DNA from: Alphaproteobacteria bacterium
GTDB taxonomy: Bacteria > Pseudomonadota > Alphaproteobacteria > SHVZ01
Reading direction: 5' to 3'
Assembly: GCA_016869375.1 (NCBI GenBank)
Contig: VGEH01000015.1
Coordinates: forward strand, 1-47,289
Length of the DNA stretch: 47,289 nucleotides
Shown here: in pieces, positions 32,342-40,670 of the stretch
Layout: each line of letters starts with the position of its first letter
Numbering within the stretch: position 1 is the stretch's first letter
The notes under the pieces: generated by a model
What the model saw: only the letters and a program-made list of their open reading frames with translations
Databases searched by the model: none
Told to the model about the DNA's origin: nothing
Made by a program: the position numbers and the translations under genes

Positions 32342-33810
32342 GAAGCCTGCTGCCGGAGCACGTGCTTCTGCACCTTGCCGGCGGCGGTGCGCGGCAGATC
32401 GGCGACGACGAGGATGGTTTTCGGAACCTTGTATCCGGCGATGCGCTCGCGGCAGAAGGCGCGCAGCCGCTCCGGCTCCGGCCGCGCATCGGCCCTGGGC
32501 ACGACGAAGGCGCGGCCGACCTCGCCCCAGCGCTCGTCGGCGACGCCGATCACGGCGGCCTCCAGCACCTCGGGATGGGCGAGCAGCGCATGCTCGACCT
32601 CGGCCGGATAGACGTTCTCGCCGCCCGAGATGAACATGTCCTTGATGCGGTCGAGGATGGTGACATAGCCCTCGGCATCGAGCCGGCCGACATCGCCGGT
32701 CCGGAGCCAGCCATCGGCGGTGAAGGCGGCGCGGGTGGCCTCGGCGTTGTTCCAGTAGCCGGGCGTCACATTGCTGCCCTTCACCAGCACTTCTCCTGAC
32801 GCGCCGGTCGCGACGTCCTTGCCCTCAACATCGACGATGCGGATGCGCGAGAGGATCTGCGGCCTTCCGGAAGAGCCGATCCTGATCTCGACGCTCTCGG
32901 GATCCATCAGGCAGAGCGTCGGTCCTGTCTCGGTCATGCCGTAGCCCGCGCAGATACGCGCGCCGCGATTCAGAAATTTGCGCAGCAGCGGTTCCGGCAG
33001 CGGCGCACCGCCGCTTCCCCAGTGCCGCACGCGGTCGAGCCTCGTGGCGGTGAAGCGCGGATGCAGCGCGAGTGCCTGGTAGACGGAGGGCACGCCGAAG
33101 AAGCAGGTCGCCTCGCCCTCGTCGATCGCACCCATGACTTGGTCGGCATCGAACTTCGGAAAGATCGTCACCGTGCCGCCGGCAATCAGTGTCGGCAGCG
33201 TGTGCAGGTTGATGCCGGCGGTATGGAAGAGCGGCAGGAAGTTGAGCGTACGGTCGGCGGCCGTGAGGCCGATCGCCTGGGAGAGGTTCACGTAGTTGGC
33301 GAGCGACATGCCGAAGGTCTGGATCACCGCCTTCGGCCGTCCGGTCGTGCCGGAGGTGTAGAGCAGGTACCAGGTGCCGTCCGCCTGCCAGGCATCGTCC
33401 GAGCGAGCGGGCGCGGCCGCGCCGATCCGCTTTTCATACTCGGCGAGAGAAAGCGTAGGGAGGTCGAGCTGCGCTGCCATCTCGCCATGCGCGGCGTCAT
33501 GAACGAGCAGGCGAGGGGAGCAGTCGGAGAGGATCGTTTGAAGCTCGCCCGCCGCAAGCCGCCAGTTGAGCGGCACGGCGATGGCGCCGATGCGGGCGGC
33601 GGCGAAGAGAAGCTCGAAGAAGGCGATCTCGTTCAGCATCAGGAAGGCGATGCGGTCGCCGCGGCCGATGCCGAGATCGCGCAGTATCCGTGCCGCCCGC
33701 GCCGCGCGGTCGTCCAAGGTGCAATAGGTGACCTCGCGGCCGCTCTTCGCCTCGATGAAGGCGAGGCGGTCGGGGGAAAGCTCGGCGCGTCGGCGGGCGA
33801 AGTCGAACAT
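32338..33810 (-). CDS. AMP-dependent acyl-CoA synthetase / ligase
   Basis: Activates a carboxylic acid to its acyl-adenylate and then to the CoA thioester. Motifs of the ANL superfamily are present: LLYTSGTTGRPKAV, HWGSGGAPLP, YGMTETGPT, LRTGDVGRLD, DRIKDMFISGGENVYPAEVE and the C-terminal Lys in TAAGKVQKHVL. The length of about 490 residues suits aryl or medium-chain acyl-CoA synthetases. Two starts compete: ATG at 33810, with the G-rich run immediately adjacent, and TTG at 33819; I prefer the ATG from usual family beginnings. It lies just after a TetR gene and is divergent from a LIV-type ABC operon, suggesting activation of the imported acid. Confidence 0.92.
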   Translation of the reverse strand: MFDFARRRAELSPDRLAFIEAKSGREVTYCTLDDRAARAARILRDLGIGRGDRIAFLMLNEIAFFELLFAAARIGAIAVPLNWRLAAGELQTILSDCSPRLLVHDAAHGEMAAQLDLPTLSLAEYEKRIGAAAPARSDDAWQADGTWYLLYTSGTTGRPKAVIQTFGMSLANYVNLSQAIGLTAADRTLNFLPLFHTAGINLHTLPTLIAGGTVTIFPKFDADQVMGAIDEGEATCFFGVPSVYQALALHPRFTATRLDRVRHWGSGGAPLPEPLLRKFLNRGARICAGYGMTETGPTLCLMDPESVEIRIGSSGRPQILSRIRIVDVEGKDVATGASGEVLVKGSNVTPGYWNNAEATRAAFTADGWLRTGDVGRLDAEGYVTILDRIKDMFISGGENVYPAEVEHALLAHPEVLEAAVIGVADERWGEVGRAFVVPRADARPEPERLRAFCRERIAGYKVPKTILVVADLPRTAAGKVQKHVLRQQAS

Positions 33811-33831
33811 CTCCCCCAACGCTACACAAGA

Positions 33832-34428
33832 TCAGGGCTGGATGCCTCGTCCGATCAGGTCGACGGCCGGGCCGATCACGTCGTCGAGAGGGGTGGCGAC
33901 GTCCCAGATTCCGTAGCGCTGGCCCAGGAGGACCGCCATGCCCATCAGCGCCCAGGCGCGGACCTCGGCACTGCCCTTGCGGATCTCGCCGCGGGCCTCG
34001 GCCGCTTCCAGCGCGGCGCGGTAGGTGGCGGCGAAGTCCATGTAGTGGCGGCGGTAGATCGTCTCGTCGACGAACTGCGATTCCTCGACGATGCGGTAGA
34101 GACCCGGATTGCCGCGCACGAACTCGATGAAGGCGCGGAGGCCTTCGCGCTCGGCATCCAGGCGGCTCCTGGTGCCGGCGATGGCTGCGGACAGGTGCTG
34201 GCGGAGATCGCGGCCCATCTGCAGGACCATCTCGCGCAGCACCTCCTCCTTGCTCTGGAAATAGATGTAGAAGGTGCCCTGGCCGACCCCGGCCGCGGCG
34301 GTGATGTCGCTGATCGAGGTGACGCTGAAGCCGCGCTTGCCGATCTCCGCCGCCGCGGCCGACAGGATTTTCTGGCGGGTACGTTCGCCGCGATCGGTCT
34401 TGGGCTTGGGTGAGGCGCGTGCTGTCAT
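33832..34428 (-). CDS. TetR-family transcriptional regulator
   Basis: A 198-residue repressor-type protein. The N-terminal TetR domain (residues 15-62) includes TRQKILSAAAAEIGKRGF and the recognition region SISDITAAAGVGQGTFYIYFQSKEEVL (read from residue 38). The ligand-binding half is helical. The ATG at 34428 is chosen because an earlier in-frame start would lie inside the inverted repeat that is its likely operator. It precedes the acyl-CoA ligase gene on the same strand, so both are likely autoregulated together. By analogy with FadR/PaaR-type TetR proteins, an acyl-CoA made by the ligase may be the inducer; that is inference. Confidence 0.92.
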   Translation of the reverse strand: MTARASPKPKTDRGERTRQKILSAAAAEIGKRGFSVTSISDITAAAGVGQGTFYIYFQSKEEVLREMVLQMGRDLRQHLSAAIAGTRSRLDAEREGLRAFIEFVRGNPGLYRIVEESQFVDETIYRRHYMDFAATYRAALEAAEARGEIRKGSAEVRAWALMGMAVLLGQRYGIWDVATPLDDVIGPAVDLIGRGIQP

Positions 34429-34436
34429 CGGCTTCA

Positions 34437-34456
34437 ATATGACGAGGTCGTCATAT
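34437..34456. promoter_or_regulatory. 20-bp inverted repeat, probable TetR operator
   Basis: ATATGACGA-GG-TCGTCATAT is a perfect 9-bp inverted repeat around a 2-base centre, 9 bases upstream of the tetR start codon. Position, symmetry and size are typical of an autoregulatory TetR operator. Confidence 0.7.
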
Positions 34457-34498
34457 AACTGCGCCGGGCGGCGTGCTATGTCAATATTCACGGCACTA

Positions 34499-34528
34499 TT
34501 GACGCGATGCAGCGTCGCGCCCTATGTT
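34499..34528 (+). promoter_or_regulatory. Candidate promoter of the LIV-type transporter operon
   Basis: TTGACG (34499-34504) is followed 18 bases later by TATGTT (34523-34528), a fair sigma-70-type match, 56 bases before the binding-protein ATG. It lies between the TetR inverted repeat and the second copy of its arm. Confidence 0.45.
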
Positions 34529-34547
34529 CAGGTCAAACATGAATTGA

Positions 34548-34556
34548 TCGTCATAT
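34548..34556. promoter_or_regulatory. Second TetR half-site TCGTCATAT near the binding-protein start
   Basis: The nonamer TCGTCATAT, identical to the right arm of the inverted repeat at 34437-34456, recurs exactly 100 bases further on and overlaps a looser inverted repeat (CGTCA at 34549, TGACG at 34560). It sits just downstream of the candidate promoter, where bound repressor would block transcription. Confidence 0.5.
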
Positions 34557-34584
34557 GAATGACGGTCCAGCCAGGGAGGAAAGC

Positions 34585-35787
34585 ATGAGCGGAGTATCCA
34601 GGTTCCTGCGTGTAGTCATGGGCGGAGCGGCGGCGCTGGCGCTGTCCTTCGGCGCCGCCTCGGCGCAGGATCTCAAGATCGCGCTGATCGCCGGCAAGAC
34701 CGGCCCGCTGGAAGCCTATGCCAAGCAGACCGAGGCCGGCTTCATGATGGGCCTCGAGTTCCTGACCAAGGGCTCGATGACGCTGAACGGGCGCAAGATC
34801 CAGGTCATCGTCAAGGACGACCAGCTGAAGCCCGACCTCGCCAAGTCTCTGCTCGAGCAGGCCTATGGCGACGACAAGGTCGATCTCGCGGTCGGCACCA
34901 CCTCCTCCGCCGCGGCGCTCGCCGCGCTGGCGGTCGCCGAGGAATACAAGAAGGTGCTGATCGTCGAGCCGGCGGTCGCCGATTCGATCACCGGCGACAA
35001 GTGGAACCGCTACATCTTCCGCACCGGCCGCAACTCGAGCCAGGACGGCGTCGCCGCCGCGGTCGCGCTCTCCAAGGAGCCGATGCAGATCGCGACGCTG
35101 GCGCAGGACTACGCCTTCGGCCGCGACGGCGTGAAGGCGATGAAGGAGGCCCTGGAGGCGGTGAAGAGCCCGTCCAAGGTCGTCTTCGAGGAATACGCGC
35201 CGCAGAACACCACCGACTTCACCGCCTCGGCGCAGCGCCTGTTCGACGCGCTCAAGGACAAGCCGGGCCGCAAGGTCATCGTGATCATCTGGGCCGGTCC
35301 CCATCCGCTGACCAAGATCGCGGACCTGAAGCCCGAACGCTTCAACATCGAGATCGCGCCCGGCGGCAACATCCTGCCGGCGATGGCGCCCTACAAGGCC
35401 TATCCGGGCATGGAAGGCGCCATCTATTACTACTGGGGCTTCCCCAAGAACCCGATGAACGACTGGCTGGTCGCCGAGCACCAGAAGCGCTTCAACGCGC
35501 CGCCGGACTTCTTCACCGCCGGCGGCATGGCCGCGGCCTCGGCCGCGCTCGCCGCGATCGCCAAGGCGGGCGGCACCGATACCGAGAAGCTCATCGCCGC
35601 GATGGAAGGGCTCGAATTCGACACGCCCAAGGGCAAGATGACCTTCCGCAAGGAAGACCATCAGGCGATGCAGTCGATGTATCACTTCCGGGTCAAGAAG
35701 GACGGCAAGGACCAGTACGACCTGCTGGAGCTCGTCAACGAGATCCCGGCCTCGGCCATCCCGGTGCCGATCCGCAACAAGCGCTAG
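34585..35787 (+). CDS. livK: LIV-type ABC transporter substrate-binding protein (Peripla_BP_6)
   Basis: A 400-residue periplasmic binding protein. The signal peptide ends GAASAQ (about residue 27) and the mature protein begins DLKIALIAGKTGPLEAYAKQTEAG, the usual first strand and loop of the family. Further blocks are GTTSSAAALAALAVAEE and LAQDYAFGRDGVKAMKEAL. The family binds branched-chain amino acids, amides or aromatic acids. The ATG at 34585 has AGGGAGGA before it; an upstream ATG at 34555 would lie in the operator. It leads the livGFHM genes and is divergent from a TetR-ligase pair, so an aromatic or acyl carboxylate ligand is more likely than leucine. Confidence 0.92.
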   Translation: MSGVSRFLRVVMGGAAALALSFGAASAQDLKIALIAGKTGPLEAYAKQTEAGFMMGLEFLTKGSMTLNGRKIQVIVKDDQLKPDLAKSLLEQAYGDDKVDLAVGTTSSAAALAALAVAEEYKKVLIVEPAVADSITGDKWNRYIFRTGRNSSQDGVAAAVALSKEPMQIATLAQDYAFGRDGVKAMKEALEAVKSPSKVVFEEYAPQNTTDFTASAQRLFDALKDKPGRKVIVIIWAGPHPLTKIADLKPERFNIEIAPGGNILPAMAPYKAYPGMEGAIYYYWGFPKNPMNDWLVAEHQKRFNAPPDFFTAGGMAAASAALAAIAKAGGTDTEKLIAAMEGLEFDTPKGKMTFRKEDHQAMQSMYHFRVKKDGKDQYDLLELVNEIPASAIPVPIRNKR

Positions 35788-35804
35788 ACTTAAGAAGAAG
35801 AGCA

Positions 35805-35824
35805 GGGGCGGCGCGAGCCGCCCC
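35805..35824 (+). promoter_or_regulatory. Intercistronic hairpin between binding-protein and ATPase genes
   Basis: An 8-bp stem, GGGGCGGC with GCCGCCCC, closes a GCGA (GNRA-type) tetraloop 17 bases after the binding-protein stop. There is no proper U-run after it. Such hairpins in ABC operons protect the upstream mRNA and allow partial termination, giving more binding protein than membrane components. Confidence 0.6.
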
Positions 35825-35844
35825 GCCGCTTTCGGGGGAGGACG

Positions 35845-36603
35845 ATGGACGCGCCGGCGCTGGAGACGCGCGATCTGACGATCCGCTTCGGCGGTCATGT
35901 CGCGGTCGACCGCGTGAGCTGCAGCTTCCGCGCCGGCACGCTGACCGCGATCGTCGGCCCCAACGGCGCCGGCAAGACCACCTACTTCAACCTGATCTCG
36001 GGCCAGCTCAAGGCGAGCGCCGGAACGGTGCTGCTGAAAGGCGAGGATGTGACCGCGCTTCCGGTCTCGGCGCGAACGCATCGCGGCATGGGACGCGCCT
36101 TCCAGCTCACCAATCTCTTTCCCAATCTCACCGTTGCCGAGAATGTGCGCCTCGCGGTGCAGAGCCGCGCCGGCGTCGGCCTCGATCTCATGAGATTGTG
36201 GAGCGACCGCACGGCGCTGATCGAGAAAGCCGAGGCGATGCTGGGTCGTGTAAGGCTTGCCGATCGCCGGCAGGCGACGGTCGCCTCGCTCTCGCATGGC
36301 GACCAGCGCAAGCTAGAGGTCGCTCTGATGCTGGCGCTGGAGCCCGACATCTTCATGTTCGACGAGCCGACCGCCGGCATGAGCGTGGATGAGGTGCCGA
36401 CGATCCTGGAGCTGATCCAGGAGATCAAATCGCGCGCCCAGGCGACCATCCTGCTGGTCGAGCACAAGATGGACGTGGTGCGCTCGCTCGCCGACCGCAT
36501 CATCGTCTTGCATAACGGCCAGCTCGTCGCCGACGGCCCGCCCGCCGAGGTCATCGCCTCGCCGGTGGTGCAGGAAGCCTATCTCGGCGTGGCGGCCGCA
36601 TGA
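35845..36603 (+). CDS. livG: LIV-type ABC transporter ATPase (LivG)
   Basis: The 252-residue ATPase has the Walker A motif GPNGAGKTT (about residues 38-46), a signature segment SLSHGDQRKLEVALML in which Gly-Asp replaces the usual Gly-Gly, Walker B IFMFDEPTAGMS and the H-loop LLVEHKMDVV. It powers transport through the two LIV permeases. GGAGG precedes its start. Its last codons overlap the next gene start in ATGA, so LivG and LivF are translationally coupled. Confidence 0.95.
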   Translation: MDAPALETRDLTIRFGGHVAVDRVSCSFRAGTLTAIVGPNGAGKTTYFNLISGQLKASAGTVLLKGEDVTALPVSARTHRGMGRAFQLTNLFPNLTVAENVRLAVQSRAGVGLDLMRLWSDRTALIEKAEAMLGRVRLADRRQATVASLSHGDQRKLEVALMLALEPDIFMFDEPTAGMSVDEVPTILELIQEIKSRAQATILLVEHKMDVVRSLADRIIVLHNGQLVADGPPAEVIASPVVQEAYLGVAAA

Positions 36604-37325
36604 CCACCCCGCTGCTCTCCCTTTCCGGGGTCCACACCCATGTCGGGCGCTATCACATCCTGCATGGCGTCGACCTTGTCGTGCCGGTAGGCGGCGTCAC
36701 CATGCTGCTGGGGCGCAACGGGGCAGGGAAGACCTCGACCCTGCGCACGATCATGGGGCTCTGGCGCGCCTCGGCCGGGAGCGTGACCTTGGCCGGCGAG
36801 GACGTGACTCAGGCGGCCACGCCCGCGATCGCGCGCTCCGGCCTCGCTTACGTACCCGAGAACATGGGCATCTTCGCCGACCTCACCGTGCGCGAGAACC
36901 TCGTTCTCGCGGCGCGCTCCGGCGAGATCGATGCCGATCGCCTGAAATGGGTCTTCGGCCTGTTCCCGGCGCTGGAGAAATTCTTCTCGCTCGCCGCCGG
37001 CGCGCTCTCGGGCGGGCAGAAGCAGATGCTGGCGATCGCGCGCGCGATCATCGAGCCGCGCAGGCTCTACCTCGTCGACGAGCCGACCAAGGGCCTGGCG
37101 CCGGCGATCGTCGCCAACATGATCGCGGCCTTCCGCGAGCTGAAGGCGTCGGGCGCGACCATCCTCCTGGTCGAGCAGAATTTTGCCGCTGCCAGGGCAC
37201 TCGGCGACACGGTCGCGGTCATGGATGACGGCCGCATCGTCCATGCCGGGGCGATGGCGGAGCTGGCCGACGACGCCGAGCTGCAGCACCGCCTGCTCGG
37301 CCTCAGCCTGGCCAAACACCAGTGA
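36600..37325 (+). CDS. livF: LIV-type ABC transporter ATPase (LivF)
   Basis: The second ATPase, 241 residues, with Walker A GRNGAGKTS (about residues 38-46), LSGGQKQMLAIARAI as signature, Walker B LYLVDEPTKGLAP and the switch His position occupied by Gln in LLVEQNFAAA, as is normal for LivF. It pairs with LivG to form the nucleotide-binding heterodimer. The start overlaps the livG stop by 4 bases. Its stop lies directly before the GTG-started permease gene. Confidence 0.95.
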   Translation: MTTPLLSLSGVHTHVGRYHILHGVDLVVPVGGVTMLLGRNGAGKTSTLRTIMGLWRASAGSVTLAGEDVTQAATPAIARSGLAYVPENMGIFADLTVRENLVLAARSGEIDADRLKWVFGLFPALEKFFSLAAGALSGGQKQMLAIARAIIEPRRLYLVDEPTKGLAPAIVANMIAAFRELKASGATILLVEQNFAAARALGDTVAVMDDGRIVHAGAMAELADDAELQHRLLGLSLAKHQ

Positions 37326-37326
37326 T

Positions 37327-38322
37327 GTGCCACCAGTGATCGACTTCAAGCAGATCGACTGGGTGCCGCCGGGCCTGATCGTCGGCATGGCGCTGATCGC
37401 GCTCCCTCTCGTTGGCGATCCGGCGGCGTGGCTGACGCTGACCGTCGCCGCGCTCGCCATGGGCATGATGATCTTCGTGATGTCCTCGGGCCTGACGCTG
37501 GTCTTCGGCCTGATGGATGTCATCAATTTCGGCCATGGTGTCTTCATCTCGATCGGCGCCTATGTCGCGCTGCTCGTCTTCGTGCCCTTGGCCGCGTGGG
37601 GCGCGGCGGACTCGCTGACGCTCAACCTGGCGCTGGTCGGCCTCGCCATCCTCGTCTCGATGACCGCGACCGGCGCGCTGGGATACGCCTTCGAGCAGGT
37701 GGTGATCCGGCCGGTCTATGGCCAGCACTTGAAGCAGATCCTGATCACCACCGGCGGCCTCATCGTCGTCGAGCAGCTGATCCATGCGCTCTGGGGCGCC
37801 AACCCGATCCCGCTCCGCCTGCCGGAGACCTTGCGTGGCTCCTTCCTGATCGGCGATGCCGCGGTCGAGCGTTTCCGCGTCTTCGCCATCGTGCTCGGGC
37901 TCGCGGTCTTCGCCGCGATGTATATCGGCCTCAACCGCACGCGCATCGGCCTCCTGATCCGCGCCGGCGTCGAGAACCGCGAGATGGTCGAGGCGCTCGG
38001 CTACGACATCAGGAAGATCTTCATCGGCGTCTTCGTCGCCGGCTCGGCGCTGGCCGGCCTCGGCGGCGTGCTCTGGGCGCTCTACCGCCAGATCCTGGTC
38101 GCTTCGATGGGCATGGAGATGATGGTGCTGATCTTCATCGCCATCATCATCGGCGGGCTGGGCTCGGTCGGCGGCTGCTTCGCCGGCTCGATCCTGCTGG
38201 CGCTGCTTGCCAACTACACCGGCTTCCTGGTGCCGAAGCTGGCGCTGGTCTCCAACATCCTGCTGATGCTGGCGATCCTGGTATGGCGGCCGCAGGGCCT
38301 CTACCCGGTGGCGAGGCGCTGA
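37327..38322 (+). CDS. livH: LIV-type ABC transporter permease (LivH)
   Basis: A membrane protein of about 331 residues with eight to nine hydrophobic segments. Family blocks are SSGLTLVFGLMDVINFGHGVFISIGAY (read from about residue 52) and the C-terminal GGLGSVGGCFAGSILLAL. The start must be a GTG: either 37327, one base after the livF stop, or 37336; no ATG is near and no clear Shine-Dalgarno exists, so it is probably coupled to livF translation. The TGA stop overlaps the ATG of the next permease by one base. Confidence 0.9.
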   Translation: MPPVIDFKQIDWVPPGLIVGMALIALPLVGDPAAWLTLTVAALAMGMMIFVMSSGLTLVFGLMDVINFGHGVFISIGAYVALLVFVPLAAWGAADSLTLNLALVGLAILVSMTATGALGYAFEQVVIRPVYGQHLKQILITTGGLIVVEQLIHALWGANPIPLRLPETLRGSFLIGDAAVERFRVFAIVLGLAVFAAMYIGLNRTRIGLLIRAGVENREMVEALGYDIRKIFIGVFVAGSALAGLGGVLWALYRQILVASMGMEMMVLIFIAIIIGGLGSVGGCFAGSILLALLANYTGFLVPKLALVSNILLMLAILVWRPQGLYPVARR

Positions 38323-39389
38323 TGATCGCGCGCCTTCTCTCCGGCGACCTGCCGCGCTCCCATGCGCTGACGGTCGTTCTCGTGATCGTCCTGGTTTCGC
38401 TCGCCGGCGCGCCCTTCCTGTTCCCGGGCAGCCAGTCGCTCAACGTCGCCGCCAAGATCTGCGTCTTCATCGTTCTGGCGGCGAGCTACGATTTGCTGCT
38501 GGGCTACACCGGCATCGTCTCCTTCGCGCATACGATGTTCTATGGCATCGGCGGCTACGGCATCGCCATCGCCATGCACGGGATAGGCGCCAATTGGGGC
38601 GCGATGGGCGTCGGCATCGCGCTGGCGCTTCTCGTCTCCCTGATACTCGCCGTGGTGATCGGCCTCTTCTCGCTTCGCGTGCGCGCGATCTTCTTCGCCA
38701 TGATCACGCTCGCCGTCGCTTCCGCCTTCGCCGTGCTCGCCTCCCAGCTCCGCGACATCACCGGCGGCGAGGATGGGCGCAGCTACTCGGTGCCGGCGAT
38801 GTTCCGCCCGTCCTTCCGGCTCTTCGAGCAGCCGGTGCTCGGCGTCTCGATCACCGGGCGGATTCTTACCTATTACATCGTCTTCACCTCCTCGCTGCTC
38901 CTGTTCCTGGCGGCGCTCCGCATCGTCAACTCGCCCTTCGGCCGCGTGCTGCAGGCGATCCGCGAGAACGAGTTCCGCGCCGAGGCGCTGGGCTATCGCG
39001 TCGTCGTCTACCGCACGGTCGCGAGTGTGCTCTCGGCGGGCATGGCGACGCTTGCCGGCGTGCTGATGGCGCTCTGGCTCCGCTACACCGGTCCCGACAC
39101 CACGCTCAGCTTCGCCATCATGATCGACATCCTGCTGATGGTCGTGATCGGCGGTATGGGCACGCTCTATGGCGCCGTGCTCGGCGCCACGATCTTCATC
39201 CTCGCGCAGAATTACCTGCAAGTCGTGATGGGCAAGCTCTCGGCGGCAACATCCGGGATTCCGTTGCTGCCGCAGTTGCTCCACCCGGATCGCTGGCTGC
39301 TCTGGCTCGGCATCCTCTTCGTGCTCTCGGTCTATTTTTTCCCGACCGGCATCGTCGGCAGGCTGAGGAGTGGGAGGCTAAAGGCCTAA
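38322..39389 (+). CDS. livM: LIV-type ABC transporter permease (LivM)
   Basis: The second permease, 355 residues, with about ten membrane segments. The blocks DLLLGYTGIVSFAHTMFYGIGGYG and SPFGRVLQAIRENEFRAEALGYRV (the coupling loop contacting the ATPase) are typical, as is VVIGGMGTLYGAVLGA. It pairs with LivH to form the transmembrane path. It is the last gene of the operon; a 61-base gap without an obvious terminator separates it from a gene of different base composition. Confidence 0.93.
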   Translation: MIARLLSGDLPRSHALTVVLVIVLVSLAGAPFLFPGSQSLNVAAKICVFIVLAASYDLLLGYTGIVSFAHTMFYGIGGYGIAIAMHGIGANWGAMGVGIALALLVSLILAVVIGLFSLRVRAIFFAMITLAVASAFAVLASQLRDITGGEDGRSYSVPAMFRPSFRLFEQPVLGVSITGRILTYYIVFTSSLLLFLAALRIVNSPFGRVLQAIRENEFRAEALGYRVVVYRTVASVLSAGMATLAGVLMALWLRYTGPDTTLSFAIMIDILLMVVIGGMGTLYGAVLGATIFILAQNYLQVVMGKLSAATSGIPLLPQLLHPDRWLLWLGILFVLSVYFFPTGIVGRLRSGRLKA

Positions 39390-39450
39390 CTCCGCTGGCC
39401 GGTCTTGAAACGAGGCGCAGAGCGGCTACGGTGTCGCGGGGGGCCATAAA

Positions 39451-40044
39451 ATGGGTAACCTGACCGTACTAGCCGTCGCTTCGGTACTTTTGTTGATTGG
39501 CTCATCTAAGGCAGCTGAGCCGTTTGGGGATTGGCGTGTCGAGGCGAATAGGGATCGGTATTCCGACAAGGAGACGGTGTTCGCTGCGACTTATGCGACG
39601 AAGACCAACGCTAGTCAGAAGCCTGTTTTTGCGTTCGCCTGTGGTGATGCGCTAGGTCCTCCTGGCTCGATCGGCATCACATTCGTCTGGCAGAACAATG
39701 GTCCTATCCAAGAGTCCCGCGTTACCGTTTCCTCCACCGGTGTTAGCGAAGTTTTCGACGTAGGAGTTCTTGGCGCCCGTCGCGAGGGCGTCGGCGTGAG
39801 ACCTGACGACTATGCTCGGCTTCTCTCATTCATTCGTGATCGCGAAACCTTTGACATATCGGCTCGTATGACATGGGGCGGGTTAACGGCGACGTTCTCG
39901 ACGCGCGGAATGAAGGCTGCGTTCGAAAGATTGCAAGACGCTTGTGGCGGTCCGAAGGTCGATGAGGTACCGGCGCAAGTAGTATGTCCAGCTGGTACTC
40001 AGTTGGTTCTTGGCTCCAATCCGCCCATATGCAGACGCCAGTAG
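39451..40044 (+). CDS. Hypothetical exported protein of lower GC, 197 aa
   Basis: I do not recognise this protein. It has a signal peptide (MGNLTVLAVASVLLLIGSSKAAE, cleavage after about residue 22), then a mainly beta-type mature part with ISARMTWGGLTATFSTRG and two late Cys in VVCPAGTQLVLGSNPPICRRQ; the earlier pair FACGDAL and LQDACGG could also form disulfides. Lines counted by hand give about 57% GC, well under the surrounding genes, with many A/T-ending codons, suggesting recent acquisition. It lies between the LIV operon and two envelope-type genes. Periplasmic or outer-surface location is inferred. Confidence 0.65.
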   Translation: MGNLTVLAVASVLLLIGSSKAAEPFGDWRVEANRDRYSDKETVFAATYATKTNASQKPVFAFACGDALGPPGSIGITFVWQNNGPIQESRVTVSSTGVSEVFDVGVLGARREGVGVRPDDYARLLSFIRDRETFDISARMTWGGLTATFSTRGMKAAFERLQDACGGPKVDEVPAQVVCPAGTQLVLGSNPPICRRQ

Positions 40045-40063
40045 AGACTGTCGTGAGTGGCAG

Positions 40064-40639
40064 ATGATTTTCCAGGCTGTGATCTTCACGCTGGCTGCCA
40101 TGACCGCTCCGGTCTTCGCCGAGGAGTGGAAGAAGATCGAGCCGGCGGAATCCGCGCTGGTCGTGGCGCTTCCCGGCCTCAAGGACGCAAAGCCGACCTA
40201 TTTCGACCGCGCCGAGGGAAAGCCGGCAGCGGGCTCCGAGCCGGCGGTGCCGACCACGGACAAGGCGGGCTATGCCGCGGCCGGAACGCTCGGCGTCTTC
40301 TGGTACGAGTTCGTCAACGGCCAGGCCGCATGGCGCGATGCGGGCCTGCGCGCCGTCGTCGAGGACCTCGACTGGATCGCCGACAAGAACCTCGTCTTCG
40401 CCCGCACCGAGCAGGCCTATTTCCGCGGCAATGCCGAGGGCAAGCTTCGCCTCTTCACGTATCGGCCGCAGAACGCCGACCGTCCCTGCGTGGTCGGGCA
40501 ATATGCGCGCTCCGGCTCGCAGATATCCGAACGGGTGACCGCGATCATCTGCAAGCCCGCCGGCACGCAGATGGACATGGCCGAGGCCAGAAGGCTGATC
40601 GACGGCGTGGGAACCAAATCCCTGCCGCCAGCGATGTAG
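40064..40639 (+). CDS. Hypothetical exported protein, 191 aa
   Basis: A signal peptide (MIFQAVIFTLAAMTAPVFAEE, cleavage near residue 19) precedes a soluble domain of about 170 residues with no membrane segment. Segments such as GTLGVFWYEFVNGQAAW and RPQNADRPCVVGQYARSG suggest a beta-rich periplasmic fold; Cys in RPCVVG and IICKPAG may pair. The start is chosen where the signal peptide begins. GC content is back to that of the region. It is followed after 31 bases by a peptidoglycan-binding-domain gene on the same strand, so a cell-envelope role is plausible. No family is recognised. Confidence 0.7.
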   Translation: MIFQAVIFTLAAMTAPVFAEEWKKIEPAESALVVALPGLKDAKPTYFDRAEGKPAAGSEPAVPTTDKAGYAAAGTLGVFWYEFVNGQAAWRDAGLRAVVEDLDWIADKNLVFARTEQAYFRGNAEGKLRLFTYRPQNADRPCVVGQYARSGSQISERVTAIICKPAGTQMDMAEARRLIDGVGTKSLPPAM

Positions 40640-40670
40640 GCTCGACGAGGTCGGGCGAAAGGGTCGTCGG

